NCBI GenBank assembly: GCA_041753575.1
Contig: JBGSUA010000155.1
Location: forward strand, 3,743-67,742
DNA from: CG2-30-51-40 sp041753575
Lineage (GTDB): Bacteria > Desulfobacterota > DSM-4660 > Desulfatiglandales > Desulfatiglandaceae
Direction: 5' to 3'
Length of the DNA: 64,000 bases
Positions within the stretch are counted from its first letter, which is position 1, and each line of letters opens with the position of its first letter. This document shows, piece by piece, positions 42,575 to 50,864 of this stretch. A model generated the notes under the pieces. That model searched no databases. It was given only the letters and a program-made list of their open reading frames with translations, and was not told the origin of the DNA. The position numbers were made by a program, and so were the translations under genes.

Positions 42575-43513
42575 ATGCGACAATTGCTGCTGATGACCGC
42601 TGGAGGCATAAGGACTGTATTTTCGCTTTTTCTGATGCTGGGACTCGGTTGCACAGCGGATAAGGCCTCGGCATCCCAGACCAAGATCGGGCTGGACCTG
42701 GAGTGGAGGCCGATAGAGGGGCTTGATGAGAAACCGGCCGCGCCTACCAAGACCGAGGGAAGTCCCAGGGAACAAAGAAAGTCGGAGGCGGAGCCCCGAC
42801 CCTCGGGCAATGCCGGGGAAGTCAAGACCTTCACGGTCAAGGGTGTCTCCTTCACCATGATCCGTGTGCCTGCCGGTGAGTTCATGATGGGGAGTCCTTC
42901 AAGCGAATCGGGAAGAGATGATGACGAAACCCAGCACCGTGTGCGCATCAGTAAGGACTACTGGATAGGTGAGACAGAGGTGACTCAGGGGCTGTGGAAG
43001 GCGGTGATGGGGAGCAACCCGTCCCGGTTTTACTCCTGCGGGGATGACTGCCCGGTGGAGCAGGTATCATGGAACGACTGTCAGGAGTTCATAAGGAAGT
43101 TGAACGGTATGGTATCTGGGGGCAGCTTCCGTCTTCCTACAGAGGCTGAGTGGGAGTATGCGGCAAGGAGCGGGGGAAAGGATGAGCTTTACAGCGGGGG
43201 AAACGATCTTGACGCGCTTGGCTGGTATAAGAACAACAGCGGAAGCCGGACCCATCCGGCAAAACAGAAGAGGGCGAATGATCTTGGCATATATGATATA
43301 AGCGGCAATGTCTGGGAGTGGTGCGAGGACTGGTATGGGGACTATCCCTCCGGGTCTGTTACTGATGCAAAGGGTCCTTCTTCGGGCTCGAACCGGGTTC
43401 TCCGTGGTGGCGGCTGGTACGACCCCGCCTGGCGCTGCCGCTCGGCCTCCCGTAACGGGTTCGGTCCCGACCTCCGGATCAGCAGCGACGGCTTCCGTCT
43501 TGCCCGGCCTTGA
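42575..43513 (+). CDS. Exported formylglycine-generating-enzyme-fold (SUMF1) protein with DGR-type variable C-terminus
   Basis: 312 residues from ATG 42575, chosen because GGAGG is 7 nt upstream; the frame is open from 42449. The N-terminus is a signal sequence with Cys26 (LGLGC; lipobox imperfect, Gly at -3), then a low-complexity linker with Pro/Glu/Lys. The FGE/C-type-lectin fold covers ~90-312 (VPAGEFMMGSPSSESGRDDDE, YWIGETEVTQGLW, RLPTEAEWEYAARSGG, GNVWEWCEDWYGDYP). The last 40 codons form a diversity-generating-retroelement variable region (see next entry). Surface-displayed proteins of this design, such as Treponema TvpA, are known DGR targets. Ligand unknown; it is unlikely to be a true formylglycine-generating enzyme. 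Confidence 0.82.
   Translation: MRQLLLMTAGGIRTVFSLFLMLGLGCTADKASASQTKIGLDLEWRPIEGLDEKPAAPTKTEGSPREQRKSEAEPRPSGNAGEVKTFTVKGVSFTMIRVPAGEFMMGSPSSESGRDDDETQHRVRISKDYWIGETEVTQGLWKAVMGSNPSRFYSCGDDCPVEQVSWNDCQEFIRKLNGMVSGGSFRLPTEAEWEYAARSGGKDELYSGGNDLDALGWYKNNSGSRTHPAKQKRANDLGIYDISGNVWEWCEDWYGDYPSGSVTDAKGPSSGSNRVLRGGGWYDPAWRCRSASRNGFGPDLRISSDGFRLARP
43394..43513 (+). other. Candidate DGR variable region (VR)
   Basis: In the stretch RGGGWYDPAWRCRSASRNGFG.. the codons at exposed positions are TAC, GAC, CCC, CGC, TCC, TTC, CTC, ATC, AGC, AGC and GAC. All eleven differ from AAC only at the first two bases, and TGG/GGG fit AGG while GGT fits AAT. This is the footprint of adenine-directed mutagenesis from an AAC-rich template repeat. 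Conserved scaffold codons (CGC, GCC, GGC TTC CGT) flank them. The final GGCTTCCGTCTTGCC is the expected GC-rich IMH-like end. No template repeat or reverse transcriptase was found in this window. Confidence 0.75.
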
Positions 43514-43810
43514 GGTCAGGGGTGAGCATGGCGGGGGATTGTGGCCGGGCCGCGACCCGTGCGCAGCCGGAGGCGCGGCTGGGACGCAATCCCAGGCAGA
43601 TTGAACGGGGGAGGTTGAAAGGAGTTTTCTGTGTTTCGGCGGCCCGTGAGGGCCGCCCTGGTGAAATCCCGTCCCCCGCGTATTGATCGAGCGGGGGCGA
43701 AAAAAGGCGGGTCTCTCGGGGCCGGTAGCGGGATCGGACGATCCCGCGAAGGTCACGGGAAGCGCCGGCATTGGGATGACGGAACTGTTGAGGGGAAAGA
43801 GGGAAGAACA
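43514..43810 (+). other. Non-coding GC-rich region with strong hairpins after the VR
   Basis: No gene is supported in these 297 bases. Three inverted repeats are visible: GGCGGCCC-GTGA-GGGCCGCC at 43638-43657 (8-bp stem, GNRA-type loop), CCCCCGC/GCGGGGG with an 11-nt loop near 43675-43699, and CGGGATCG-GA-CGATCCCG near 43729-43746. DNA hairpins close to a variable region help target DGR retrohoming in known systems; these are ~125 bp or more from the VR, so their role is uncertain. Confidence 0.55.
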
Positions 43811-44545
43811 ATGAAGGCGCGGATTATCTATGGAAAAGCGGCGGCGTCCTTGCTGCTGTTTGTCGCCCGTCCTGCATGGGCCGACAACTGCCCTCTCGGC
43901 AAAGAGCTTGCGGCCCGGAGCATGGAGACCTTCAAGACGGACCAGGGGAAGGGGCTTGCCGGGCTCATCCAGACCCAGAAATACTGCCCCGAGGACCCGG
44001 GGATCGCTTACAACCTGGGGCTCGCCTACTACCGCTACAAGAGACCCGATCTCGCCTATGATACCTGGAAAGGCCTGGCGGAAAAACAGAAAAACGATCA
44101 CAAACTCCTTGCCAACCTGGGTTGGCTCGCCCTGGAACTGGACAGACTCTCCGATGCTGCCTCATGGGCCGAGAAGGCATACAAGATAAAGTCCGACGAC
44201 GCCAACGTCGCCGGCCTTTCCCTGGAGGTGCTCTTCAGGCAGGGCAAGTATGAAAAAGCCCTGTCCTTTGCCAGGAATCACAGCGGGGACATCCCGAAGG
44301 AGAAGCTCTCCAGGGCCGCCGAATATGTGGCGGAGGAGGAGTGGAACGTCTTCAGGGCCGGACGCAGGGAGCAGGCGGTCCAGGATATGATGAAGCTTGC
44401 CAGTGAATGTCCAGACGTGGCGGAATTCCAGCAGGCAAAAGACAAGATGTTTGCGGCCATGCTTGATGCGAGCGCGGACATACCGCTTCCCAAACCTCTT
44501 CCGGACAGAAGCCAGGCCGCCGCCTCAGAATGGCCGACGAGATAA
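43811..44545 (+). CDS. Exported TPR protein
   Basis: 244 residues from ATG 43811, giving a signal peptide (MKARIIYGKAAASLLLFVARPAWA) with AAAGAGGGAA upstream; an open extension to 43631 has no support. The mature protein has tetratricopeptide-like helices (GIAYNLGLAYYRYKRPDLAYDTW, HKLLANLGWLALELDRLSDAASWA, NVAGLSLEVLFRQGKYEKALSFA). It probably acts as a periplasmic scaffold. It is co-directional with the SUMF1 gene, and its 3' end overlaps a truncated nucleotidyltransferase frame. Confidence 0.78.
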   Translation: MKARIIYGKAAASLLLFVARPAWADNCPLGKELAARSMETFKTDQGKGLAGLIQTQKYCPEDPGIAYNLGLAYYRYKRPDLAYDTWKGLAEKQKNDHKLLANLGWLALELDRLSDAASWAEKAYKIKSDDANVAGLSLEVLFRQGKYEKALSFARNHSGDIPKEKLSRAAEYVAEEEWNVFRAGRREQAVQDMMKLASECPDVAEFQQAKDKMFAAMLDASADIPLPKPLPDRSQAAASEWPTR

Positions 44546-44790
44546 GCCTTCATGCCGGTATCGAAACTGATGTGGTTATACTAAACGATGCACCGTGCGT
44601 CCTGACGCATCAGATCTTGAAAGCAGGAAGGTTGCTCTATGAGCGCGACCGCGGGGCGAGGATAGATTTTGAGGTAATGGCCGGAAGATATATGCGGATC
44701 TTGGCCCTTCAAGGCGGTTTTTTCGCGAGGCCCTTTTGAGGGAAATTGGGGAGAACAAGCTTGATGTTTGTGCGGAGAGGCGGCTTCAGG
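44530..44790 (+). pseudogene. Truncated, frameshifted MNT-type nucleotidyltransferase remnant
   Basis: The frame from 44530 encodes DVVILNDAPCVLTHQILKAGRLLYERD and DFEVMAGRYM, the C-terminal half of an MNT (MntA-like) nucleotidyltransferase. The N-terminal half with the catalytic GS..DxD motif is missing. After GRYM the frame drifts to a stop at ~44737, while LREIGENKLD continues in a neighbouring frame, indicating at least one frameshift. The usual HEPN partner is absent. It is a decayed antitoxin fragment, fused in position to the end of the TPR gene. Confidence 0.55.
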
Positions 44791-44978
44791 GCGTGTTCCG
44801 GACACGCGCCAGACAAAGTGTTATCGCCGGTGAAAAAGTACCCAGTTTTGGGTTGAAATTTATGTCGTGCAACGTCCTCAGGACCCGCCCGAAGAGGCAG
44901 CAAAATATGAGGATGATATTGCCTCTTGCTAAACCTTTTGCTATTCTTATTGTGATGGTTTCGTCCCGCATGATCTAA

Positions 44979-45290
44979 AGGGAATCTTGGAAACAGGCGC
45001 ATGTCATTCATATTGATGACTTTATCTGGCTCCCCGATTTTGTTGAGAAGATATTTGTCAAACACCATGTTACCCAAGACGAAGTTGAAGAGATATTCTT
45101 CAACGAACCGTATTTTCGCCTTGTTGAATCAGGGTGCAGGAAAGGAGAAGACGTATATTCCGCTTGGGGCCAGACAGATGCAGGCCGTTATCTGATTGTA
45201 TTTTTTATCCTTAGAGATGGTAAGGCCGCACTCGTGGTAAGCGCCAGAGATATGGATAAAAAGGAGCGTAAACAATATGAAAAACGATAA
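44979..45290 (+). pseudogene. BrnT-like toxin gene without a normal start codon
   Basis: An open frame from a stop at 44976 to TAA at 45288-45290 encodes HVIHIDDFIWLPDFVEKIFV, then HHVTQDEVEEIFFNEPYF and GRYLIVFFILRDGKAALVVSARDMDKKER, matching RelE-like BrnT/DUF4258-type toxins. The frame contains no ATG, GTG or TTG before the conserved region. An ATG at 45001 lies one base out of frame exactly where the family's start is expected. A single-base deletion just after that ATG would explain it; initiation at ATT (45006) is the alternative. It overlaps the antitoxin gene by 14 bp, as in functional pairs. Confidence 0.6.
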
Positions 45291-45561
45291 GAAAACAGCT
45301 TCTACCACCATTTCAAAAATGAACACATTGGAAGACATAGAGGATTTCTGGGACGGCCAAAGCCTTGCCGACCACTGGGATGAGACCCATGAGGTTAGGT
45401 TCGATGTCAGAGCCCAGCGTAGACGGCGAATAGCGATCGATCCTGAACTCTATTTGAAGGTTGAGGCCCAGGCCCGCACCCGTGGAATCTTGCCGGAAAC
45501 CTTAGTCAGCATGTGGCTCTCCGAGCGCTTGAAGGATTCAGGATCCGGATCTCATCCATAA
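45277..45561 (+). CDS. BrnA/CopG-type antitoxin
   Basis: 94 residues. The central HTH-like stretch FWDGQSLADHWDETHEVRFDVRAQRRRRIAIDPEL and KVEAQARTRGILPETLVSMWLSERLK fit the CopG/ribbon-helix-helix antitoxins of BrnA type (COG5304). It starts inside the toxin frame, so it would be translated from the same mRNA. If the toxin is dead, this gene may be an orphan antitoxin. Start ATG 45277 is clear. Confidence 0.75.
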   Translation: MKNDKKTASTTISKMNTLEDIEDFWDGQSLADHWDETHEVRFDVRAQRRRRIAIDPELYLKVEAQARTRGILPETLVSMWLSERLKDSGSGSHP

Positions 45562-45640
45562 TAGGATCCCCTCGTTTCAGCGCTACATTTCTTCCCCGTC
45601 CTTTCAGACACCCCGCGTCAAGTCTGTATCGCGTCCACCC

Positions 45641-46617
45641 TACCTTGGCAGGTGCGACTTCTTTTCTATATTGGTTCTCCTTACTGGCGTAATCTATCTT
45701 CTTACCCTTCTCCCCTTTACATTTATCAAGTTTTTTTTTACGCCCCTTGGATGGAAGAGGAGGCCAAGAACCGAGCGCCGAGGGAGCTGCCTGCCGGGGG
45801 GACCTCGGACCACGTGATCCTGACCGCCTACGATCAGGTGACAGCGGCGCTTATCGAGAAATTGAGGAGTCACGACCGTGAATATGTACTGCTTGTAGAT
45901 GATCACAGAAAGGCACTTGAACTCTACGACTCGGGTATCCGCGTTGCAGTTGGGAACATTGACGATCCTGAAACCTACCGCAGAATGAAGATTGACTGGG
46001 CTGCGCTGGTTGCGGCTACAAACTCCGATGAGATAAACACCAACATCGCCTTTACCGTGAGAGCGCTCAATGAACATGTCCCAATCATCACCACGGCCGA
46101 CTCGCCTTACTCCGAAGACATCCTCTACATGGCAGGAAGCACAAAGGTTATCCAGCTCCACGAGATGCTGGGAAGATCCCTCGCGGCATGGACGGTAGGC
46201 GGGGACTGCCGTTCCACGGTCATAAGCAGGTTCGATGGACTGGTGATGGCGGAGTTTTCAACCTACGGCACCCCGCTGGTCGGCAAAAGGCTTGCGGAGA
46301 GCAATATCAGGGAGGAATTCGGATTGAGCGTGGTGGGCATCTGGGAGAGGGGGCATTTTACAACTCCCAACGCGCAAACGCTAATAGAGGCCAACAGCGT
46401 CCTTGTGCTTGCCGGATCGCAGAAAAACATGGACGCCTTTGACGACGTATATTCCTTCTATCATGTCTGCCGGACGAGCGCCAACCAGACAGTCGAAGGA
46501 GGATTTGACGCCGACTACTCCGGGAGCGCCATGAGCTCGGGCGTTCAAACCATTTTCATAACCAAAGGGACCGTGGTTCTTAAGAACATATATGTGGGAG
46601 GCCCAGCCGGTTACTGA
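45641..46617 (+). pseudogene. Decayed RCK potassium channel gene (frameshift at a T9 run, both ends truncated)
   Basis: Frame 1 (45641-~45738) encodes LGRCDFFSILVLLTGVIYLL and LLPFTFIKFF, the second membrane helix of an RCK K+ channel. At the nine-T run (45731-45739) the reading frame changes, and FYAPWMEEEAKNRAPRELP continues in the frame that holds the RCK_N domain (HVILTAYDQVTAALIEKL, VGNIDDPETYR) and an RCK_C part (GTPLVGKRLAE, VGIWERGHF). The pore and selectivity filter are missing on the left, where the BrnTA genes now lie. On the right, the sequence diverges from the family after FYHV, where a second RCK domain normally begins. The Met at 45652 precedes an out-of-frame leader and is not a real start. 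Confidence 0.65.
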
Positions 46618-46633
46618 AGTATGTCTGTTACAT

Positions 46634-47431
46634 TCACGATCCGCTGAGGTGATGTCCGGCTTTCCTTTGAGGACTAAACGGCCAGGTCAGGAGGCTTGAG
46701 ACCAGTTCCCTTGTCCAGGGGCTGCGAGGGGCGGAAATGACCTCACAGGTCTTCCCTGTTTCCTCCATTTTCCCGTTGCGTATAACCGCAACCCTGCTGC
46801 ACATCCGCATAATCGGAAAGAGGTCGTGGGAGATGATGACAAGGGAGAGATTGAGGCTATCCCGCAGGCCTTCGAGGACCTCCATGAGTTCGGCCTGGGA
46901 GGGGATATCGAGGCTTGAGAAGGATTCATCGCAGACAAGCGCGATGGGATCTGCTGCAAGGGCCCTTGCAGCGGCGGTCCTGGCGCACTGGCCGCCGCTC
47001 AGTTCGTGGGGCCTCATGGAAAGAAGCCTCTTTGGGATACCAACCATGGCCGACAATTCATCAAGCCTTTCCTTTAGCCTGTCCCTGCCTGCTGTATTGA
47101 ATACCTCCATGGGCTCTGATATCAGTTGGGCGACAGTCATGTAGGGATTGAGGGATGCCGCGGGATCCTGCCATATCATCTGGATGCGCCTTCTAAGGGA
47201 CTTATCCCTTTGAATATCCCTTCCTTCAAGGCTGATGCTGCCTTCTGTGGGAGACTCCATGCCGCAAAGTATTCTTGCCAGGGTGCTCTTCCCCGCGCCG
47301 CTCGGGCCCGCTATGCCGATTGACTCCCCGCGCCCCAGGGATATATCAATGGCGTCAAGCGCGACAATCTCACCTGAAGGTCTTATATAGCGTTTTGAAA
47401 TGCCGCTTGCTTCGAGAAAGGGGGCGGTCAT
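46634..47431 (-). CDS. Oligopeptide/nickel-type ABC transporter ATPase (DppF/NikE-like)
   Basis: 265 residues. Walker A GPSGAGKST, Q-loop IQMIWQDPAASLNP, signature LSGGQCARTAAARAL (one of few odd features, Cys-Ala in place of the usual Gln-Arg), Walker B ALVCDESFSSLDI and switch ISHDLFPIM. The Walker B Asp-Glu pair is normal. Together with the next gene it forms the ATPase pair of a Dpp/Nik-type importer. It is the last gene of the seven-gene operon and is convergent with the decayed channel gene. Confidence 0.9.
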   Translation of the reverse strand: MTAPFLEASGISKRYIRPSGEIVALDAIDISLGRGESIGIAGPSGAGKSTLARILCGMESPTEGSISLEGRDIQRDKSLRRRIQMIWQDPAASLNPYMTVAQLISEPMEVFNTAGRDRLKERLDELSAMVGIPKRLLSMRPHELSGGQCARTAAARALAADPIALVCDESFSSLDIPSQAELMEVLEGLRDSLNLSLVIISHDLFPIMRMCSRVAVIRNGKMEETGKTCEVISAPRSPWTRELVSSLLTWPFSPQRKAGHHLSGS

Positions 47432-48210
47432 CCGATGCCCTCCTGCTTGAGAACGGATTCGATCAGCAGTTTCGTATATGGAGAGCGAGGAGTTCGGAAT
47501 ACCTCCTCAACCGTCCCGCTTTCAACCATTCTTCCCTTGTGCATCACGCAGACGGAATCCGCCATTCGCGCAATCACCCTCAGATCATGGGATATGATGA
47601 GAAGGGATATCCCGAAACTCCTTCTCAGATTATCCAGAAGACCGAGGATCTGAATCTGGATTAAGGGATCAAGCCCGGTTGTTGGTTCATCCGCGATAAG
47701 GACAGAGGGCTCAAGGGCCATGGCGATTGCTATCTGAACCCTTTGCCTCATCCCGCCGCTCAGTTGAAAGGGGAGGCATCTTTCAGTCTCAGGGCCCAGG
47801 CCCACTTTTTCAAGCAGTCGGGTGGTCCTGGTCCGGGCCGTTTTCCGCTTCAGGCCCTTTGTCTCATGGAGCGTCTCTGCGATCTGGGCACCAATTCGCA
47901 TTGTTGGATCAAGGGCAAGGGATGCGCTCTGAAATATCATGAATATCCCTCTCCCCCTCACGTCCCGCCAAGACAGCCGGTTATCCCATTCAAGCTCCTT
48001 CCCGTTGACGCTCATGCCGCCGCAGACAAGCCTCAATGGCTCAGGCAAAAGACCGCAAAGGGAGAGGGCCGTAAGGGTCTTTCCTGTTCCGCTTTCACCC
48101 ACAAGCCCGAGGCTTCCTCCTTGCGGTATGGCAAAAGAAAGCCCTTCAACTATACGTGTATCTGAGCCGGGGGTTTCGATTGCGAGGGATTCAACCGCTA
48201 TGGAGTTCAT
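47428..48210 (-). CDS. Oligopeptide/nickel-type ABC transporter ATPase (DppD/NikD-like)
   Basis: 260 residues, Walker A GESGTGKT, Q-loop IFMIFQSASLALDP, signature LSGGMRQRVQIAIAM, Walker B LIADEPTTGLDPL, switch ISHDLRVI. A short C-terminus (no OppD extension with a cysteine cluster) favours the nickel/dipeptide branch. Overlaps the DppF-like gene by 4 bp; the permease gene upstream ends 1 bp before its start. Confidence 0.9.
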   Translation of the reverse strand: MNSIAVESLAIETPGSDTRIVEGLSFAIPQGGSLGLVGESGTGKTLTALSLCGLLPEPLRLVCGGMSVNGKELEWDNRLSWRDVRGRGIFMIFQSASLALDPTMRIGAQIAETLHETKGLKRKTARTRTTRLLEKVGLGPETERCLPFQLSGGMRQRVQIAIAMALEPSVLIADEPTTGLDPLIQIQILGLLDNLRRSFGISLLIISHDLRVIARMADSVCVMHKGRMVESGTVEEVFRTPRSPYTKLLIESVLKQEGIG

Positions 48211-48211
48211 C

Positions 48212-49033
48212 TTACCACCTGTTCAGAGGCTTGAGGGCAAAGCGCCTTCTGAGGGCTTCGCCTACGGCCGTGAATGCCGCCACACAGACGGTTATGGCAA
48301 GGCCCGGCCCTATCATGAGCCATGGGTAATCAATCATGTAAATCTGTCCGTCTTTGAGCATGGTACCCCATTCCGGCGTGGGGGGCTGGGCTCCGAAGCC
48401 CAGGTAACTCAGGCCTGAGACGGCTGTGACCATTGCGGCCATCTGGAGCAGCAGCGCCACTGCCGCATGCGGCATCACCTGCGGCAGGAGATATCTTCCC
48501 GTTAGGCGCAGGGCAGGGATACCCATGGCCCTTGCGGCCTTGACGAAATCCGATTCTCCAGCCTTTATGAAAAGGCTACTTGAAAACCTCGCCCACCATG
48601 CGAATCCCGCCGCGGTAAGTCCAAGCCATGTATTGACGCCGGAAGGTCCGAGCAGCCCCGCGATCACCACGGCAAGGATGAGGAAAGGAAATGCAAGCAT
48701 CACCTCAATCACCCACATGGCGACAGCTCGCGTGATTGCTCCCGCTGCGGAGGAGCAAAGACCAAGTCCCATGCCCAGAGCTGCTGAGGAGAGTGTCGCC
48801 GCAAGAGCAAGGCCCATGGACACAGCCCCTCCGTAGAGGGTCCGGGACAGCACGCAGCGCCCAAGGCTGTCCGTTCCCATGGGAAATCGCAGGGAGGGCG
48901 ACTGAATGCGGTTGTCCAGATTCATCTCAAAGGGATCATTTGGAGCAAGAAGTGGGCCGGCAAGCACTAGGATCAGGAAGGCCAGGGCAAACAGGAGGTG
49001 TCTCGCCGAAATGCTTGCCCATCCTCCTTTCAT
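48212..49033 (-). CDS. Oligopeptide/nickel-type ABC permease (DppC/NikC-like)
   Basis: 273 residues, about six membrane helices. The family segments are DNRIQSPSLRFPMGTDSLGRCVLSRTLYGG at the N-terminus and the EAA loop DFVKAARAMGIPALRLTGRYLLPQ. It forms the translocation path with the DppB-like permease. Its start overlaps the end of that gene by 4 bp. Confidence 0.9.
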   Translation of the reverse strand: MKGGWASISARHLLFALAFLILVLAGPLLAPNDPFEMNLDNRIQSPSLRFPMGTDSLGRCVLSRTLYGGAVSMGLALAATLSSAALGMGLGLCSSAAGAITRAVAMWVIEVMLAFPFLILAVVIAGLLGPSGVNTWLGLTAAGFAWWARFSSSLFIKAGESDFVKAARAMGIPALRLTGRYLLPQVMPHAAVALLLQMAAMVTAVSGLSYLGFGAQPPTPEWGTMLKDGQIYMIDYPWLMIGPGLAITVCVAAFTAVGEALRRRFALKPLNRW

Positions 49034-50001
49034 CGCTCTTCACCCGATCGAGAGATAAGCGATGGGACAAAGAACCGCATGATAGCATCCACAAGCCGGT
49101 TTACGATCACAAAGGAAAGGGCTGTGAAAAGAACGATTCCCTGGACCATGGGGATGTCCCTTTGAAGTACGGATTCAACCAGCAGGGTTCCGACTCCGGG
49201 AAGGGAAAAGACATTCTCGACAATGACGGCCCCTCCCAACAAATGGCCCAGGGACATGCCCCACAGGATCACAACAGGGAGAAGCGCGTTTTTTGCCACA
49301 TGCCTCCTTATGACCGCCCAGGGTCCCAGACCCTTTGCATAGGCAAAACGCACATAATCCGTATTGAGAACCTCCATGACCCCCGCGCGGAAAACCTGCC
49401 CGTGCACCGCCGCGATTGAAAGACCAAGGGTAAAGACCGGAAGCGCATAGGAATGCAGTCCACTCAGGCCGACTACCGGAAAAAGCTCTATCTTAAGGCT
49501 GAAAAGGAAGATCAGGATGATGCCCAGAACGAAATCCGGCACGGAGATGCTCAAGACCGCCCATGCCCTTATCCCCCTGTCCAGGGCGCCACCGTGCATG
49601 AGGCCTGAAACCAGACCCGTAACTGTGGCAATCACCATTACAAAAGACATGGTCAAGGCCGCAAGGGTGAGGGTGACGGGCAGTCTTGCCGATATCTCCC
49701 TTGCCACGGCGTCTCCTGTCCTGAAGGACCTTCCCAGATCGCCCTTCAAGGCCGAGACCGCCCAGGTTGTGAAGCGGGAAAAAAATGGGGCATCAAGCCC
49801 CAAGTCCTTTCTTACGGCCTGAATCTTTTCAGGGGTGGGAGATTCGGTCCTCGCAAGGAGCACAAGCTCCGCCGGATCCCCAGGCGCAAGATCAAGAAGG
49901 GAGAAGGCGATCAGGGCTATGCCCGAAAGGACAGCGGCAAGCCGGAAAAGCCGGCGGACAACAAAGCCAAGACCGGCGGGCAGCGAAAGTGTTATCGTCA
50001 A
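49030..50001 (-). CDS. Oligopeptide/nickel-type ABC permease (DppB/NikB-like)
   Basis: 323 residues from TTG 50001, which forms a TTGA overlap with the methyltransferase stop codon; the open frame continues to 50052 but inside that gene. First helix FRLAAVLSGIALIAFSLLDLAPGDPAE and EAA loop TDYVRFAYAKGLGPWAVIRRHVAKNALLP are typical. GGAAGG lies ~10 nt upstream of the TTG. Translationally coupled to the methyltransferase, which suggests that protein works with the transporter's cargo. Confidence 0.87.
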   Translation of the reverse strand: MTITLSLPAGLGFVVRRLFRLAAVLSGIALIAFSLLDLAPGDPAELVLLARTESPTPEKIQAVRKDLGLDAPFFSRFTTWAVSALKGDLGRSFRTGDAVAREISARLPVTLTLAALTMSFVMVIATVTGLVSGLMHGGALDRGIRAWAVLSISVPDFVLGIILIFLFSLKIELFPVVGLSGLHSYALPVFTLGLSIAAVHGQVFRAGVMEVLNTDYVRFAYAKGLGPWAVIRRHVAKNALLPVVILWGMSLGHLLGGAVIVENVFSLPGVGTLLVESVLQRDIPMVQGIVLFTALSFVIVNRLVDAIMRFFVPSLISRSGEER

Positions 50002-50864
50002 CCGCGTTCTGCCTTCCACCAGAGCACGGCTATCTTGACTTCGGCATCGCACGTGACGAAACCGTCTTTGACAAAGTCCTTTAGCACCCTTCTGATGCGC
50101 TTTTCAACCGTCTGGCCTTTCTTGTCGAATATTTGGAAATACCTTCTGAAAAAGGCCTCGGTTTCCTCAAGGGGCCTTCTGAAGGTATATGGCCAGGAAA
50201 GGTGTTTTACGTTTGGCGCCCTTTTTGCGGAGAAAAGAAACCCGTAGGCGTATATGAGATGAAACGCCCCTGACGGGGGATCATGGCCCATGATTTCCCT
50301 CCAGAGGGCCTTGCGGAAGGGTATCTGTTCGCCGAGGGCGCCCAGAACCAGGGCGCAATGGCCGCGGCTCAGGGACTCCATCCGGCGTATGCCTTCAGGG
50401 GAAAGCGCCGCCGGGAAAAAACAGGAGAGTACCAGGTCATACTTAACGGCAGGTCTGAATTCAAAAAAGGGGACACAGACGGTCTCAATAGTATCAATAT
50501 GCATCTCAGCCGCCATGGTGGAGAGCACCCGCAGCATCCCTTCCGCGTAATCAAGGGCTGTAACCCTGGCTCCCCTCTCTGCAAGGGGAAGGGCAAGGGT
50601 CCCTGGACCAGATCCCGCGTCCAGCACAAGCGCCGAGGGTAAGGCAAGACCTTCGGAGAACAGGAAATCGGCCAGATTGGGCCCCAGACCTCCCTGGTCT
50701 CCCCACACGGCAGGGTATGAACCGCTGATCTCATCAAAGAAGGCCTGCCACCTCTCAGGGGCCGTCTGCTGGCTGAGGGCGAGGGGGAATCTTGATCTGG
50801 CCTCTGCCCAGGCCACTTCCCATGATGCGTTGTCGATCAGGTCTGAGAAAAGAGTTCTATTCAC
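49998..50864 (-). CDS. Class I SAM-dependent methyltransferase inside the uptake operon
   Basis: 288 residues with the Rossmann-type SAM motif I VLDAGSGPGTLALPLAERG and acidic residue in VTALDYAEGML; the later YDLVLSCFFPAALSPEGIRRM matches motif IV/post-I. The target is unknown. The gene overlaps the upstream binding-protein gene by 8 bp and the downstream permease by 4 bp, so it is an integral part of the transporter operon. It might methylate the imported chelator or peptide (to release a metal), or make one. This is inference from position alone. Confidence 0.85.
   Translation of the reverse strand: MNRTLFSDLIDNASWEVAWAEARSRFPLALSQQTAPERWQAFFDEISGSYPAVWGDQGGLGPNLADFLFSEGLALPSALVLDAGSGPGTLALPLAERGARVTALDYAEGMLRVLSTMAAEMHIDTIETVCVPFFEFRPAVKYDLVLSCFFPAALSPEGIRRMESLSRGHCALVLGALGEQIPFRKALWREIMGHDPPSGAFHLIYAYGFLFSAKRAPNVKHLSWPYTFRRPLEETEAFFRRYFQIFDKKGQTVEKRIRRVLKDFVKDGFVTCDAEVKIAVLWWKAERG

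Noticed and set aside
43631..43810. N-terminal extension of the TPR protein frame.
   Set aside because: It covers the GC-rich hairpins and lacks a ribosome site, whereas ATG 43811 gives a signal peptide and a good upstream purine run.
44790..44910. GTGTTATCGCCGGTGAAAAA and AGTACCCAG resemble the end of an IS21-like element.
   Set aside because: Only one short end-like stretch is visible, with no transposase frame or inverted partner, so I did not call a mobile element.
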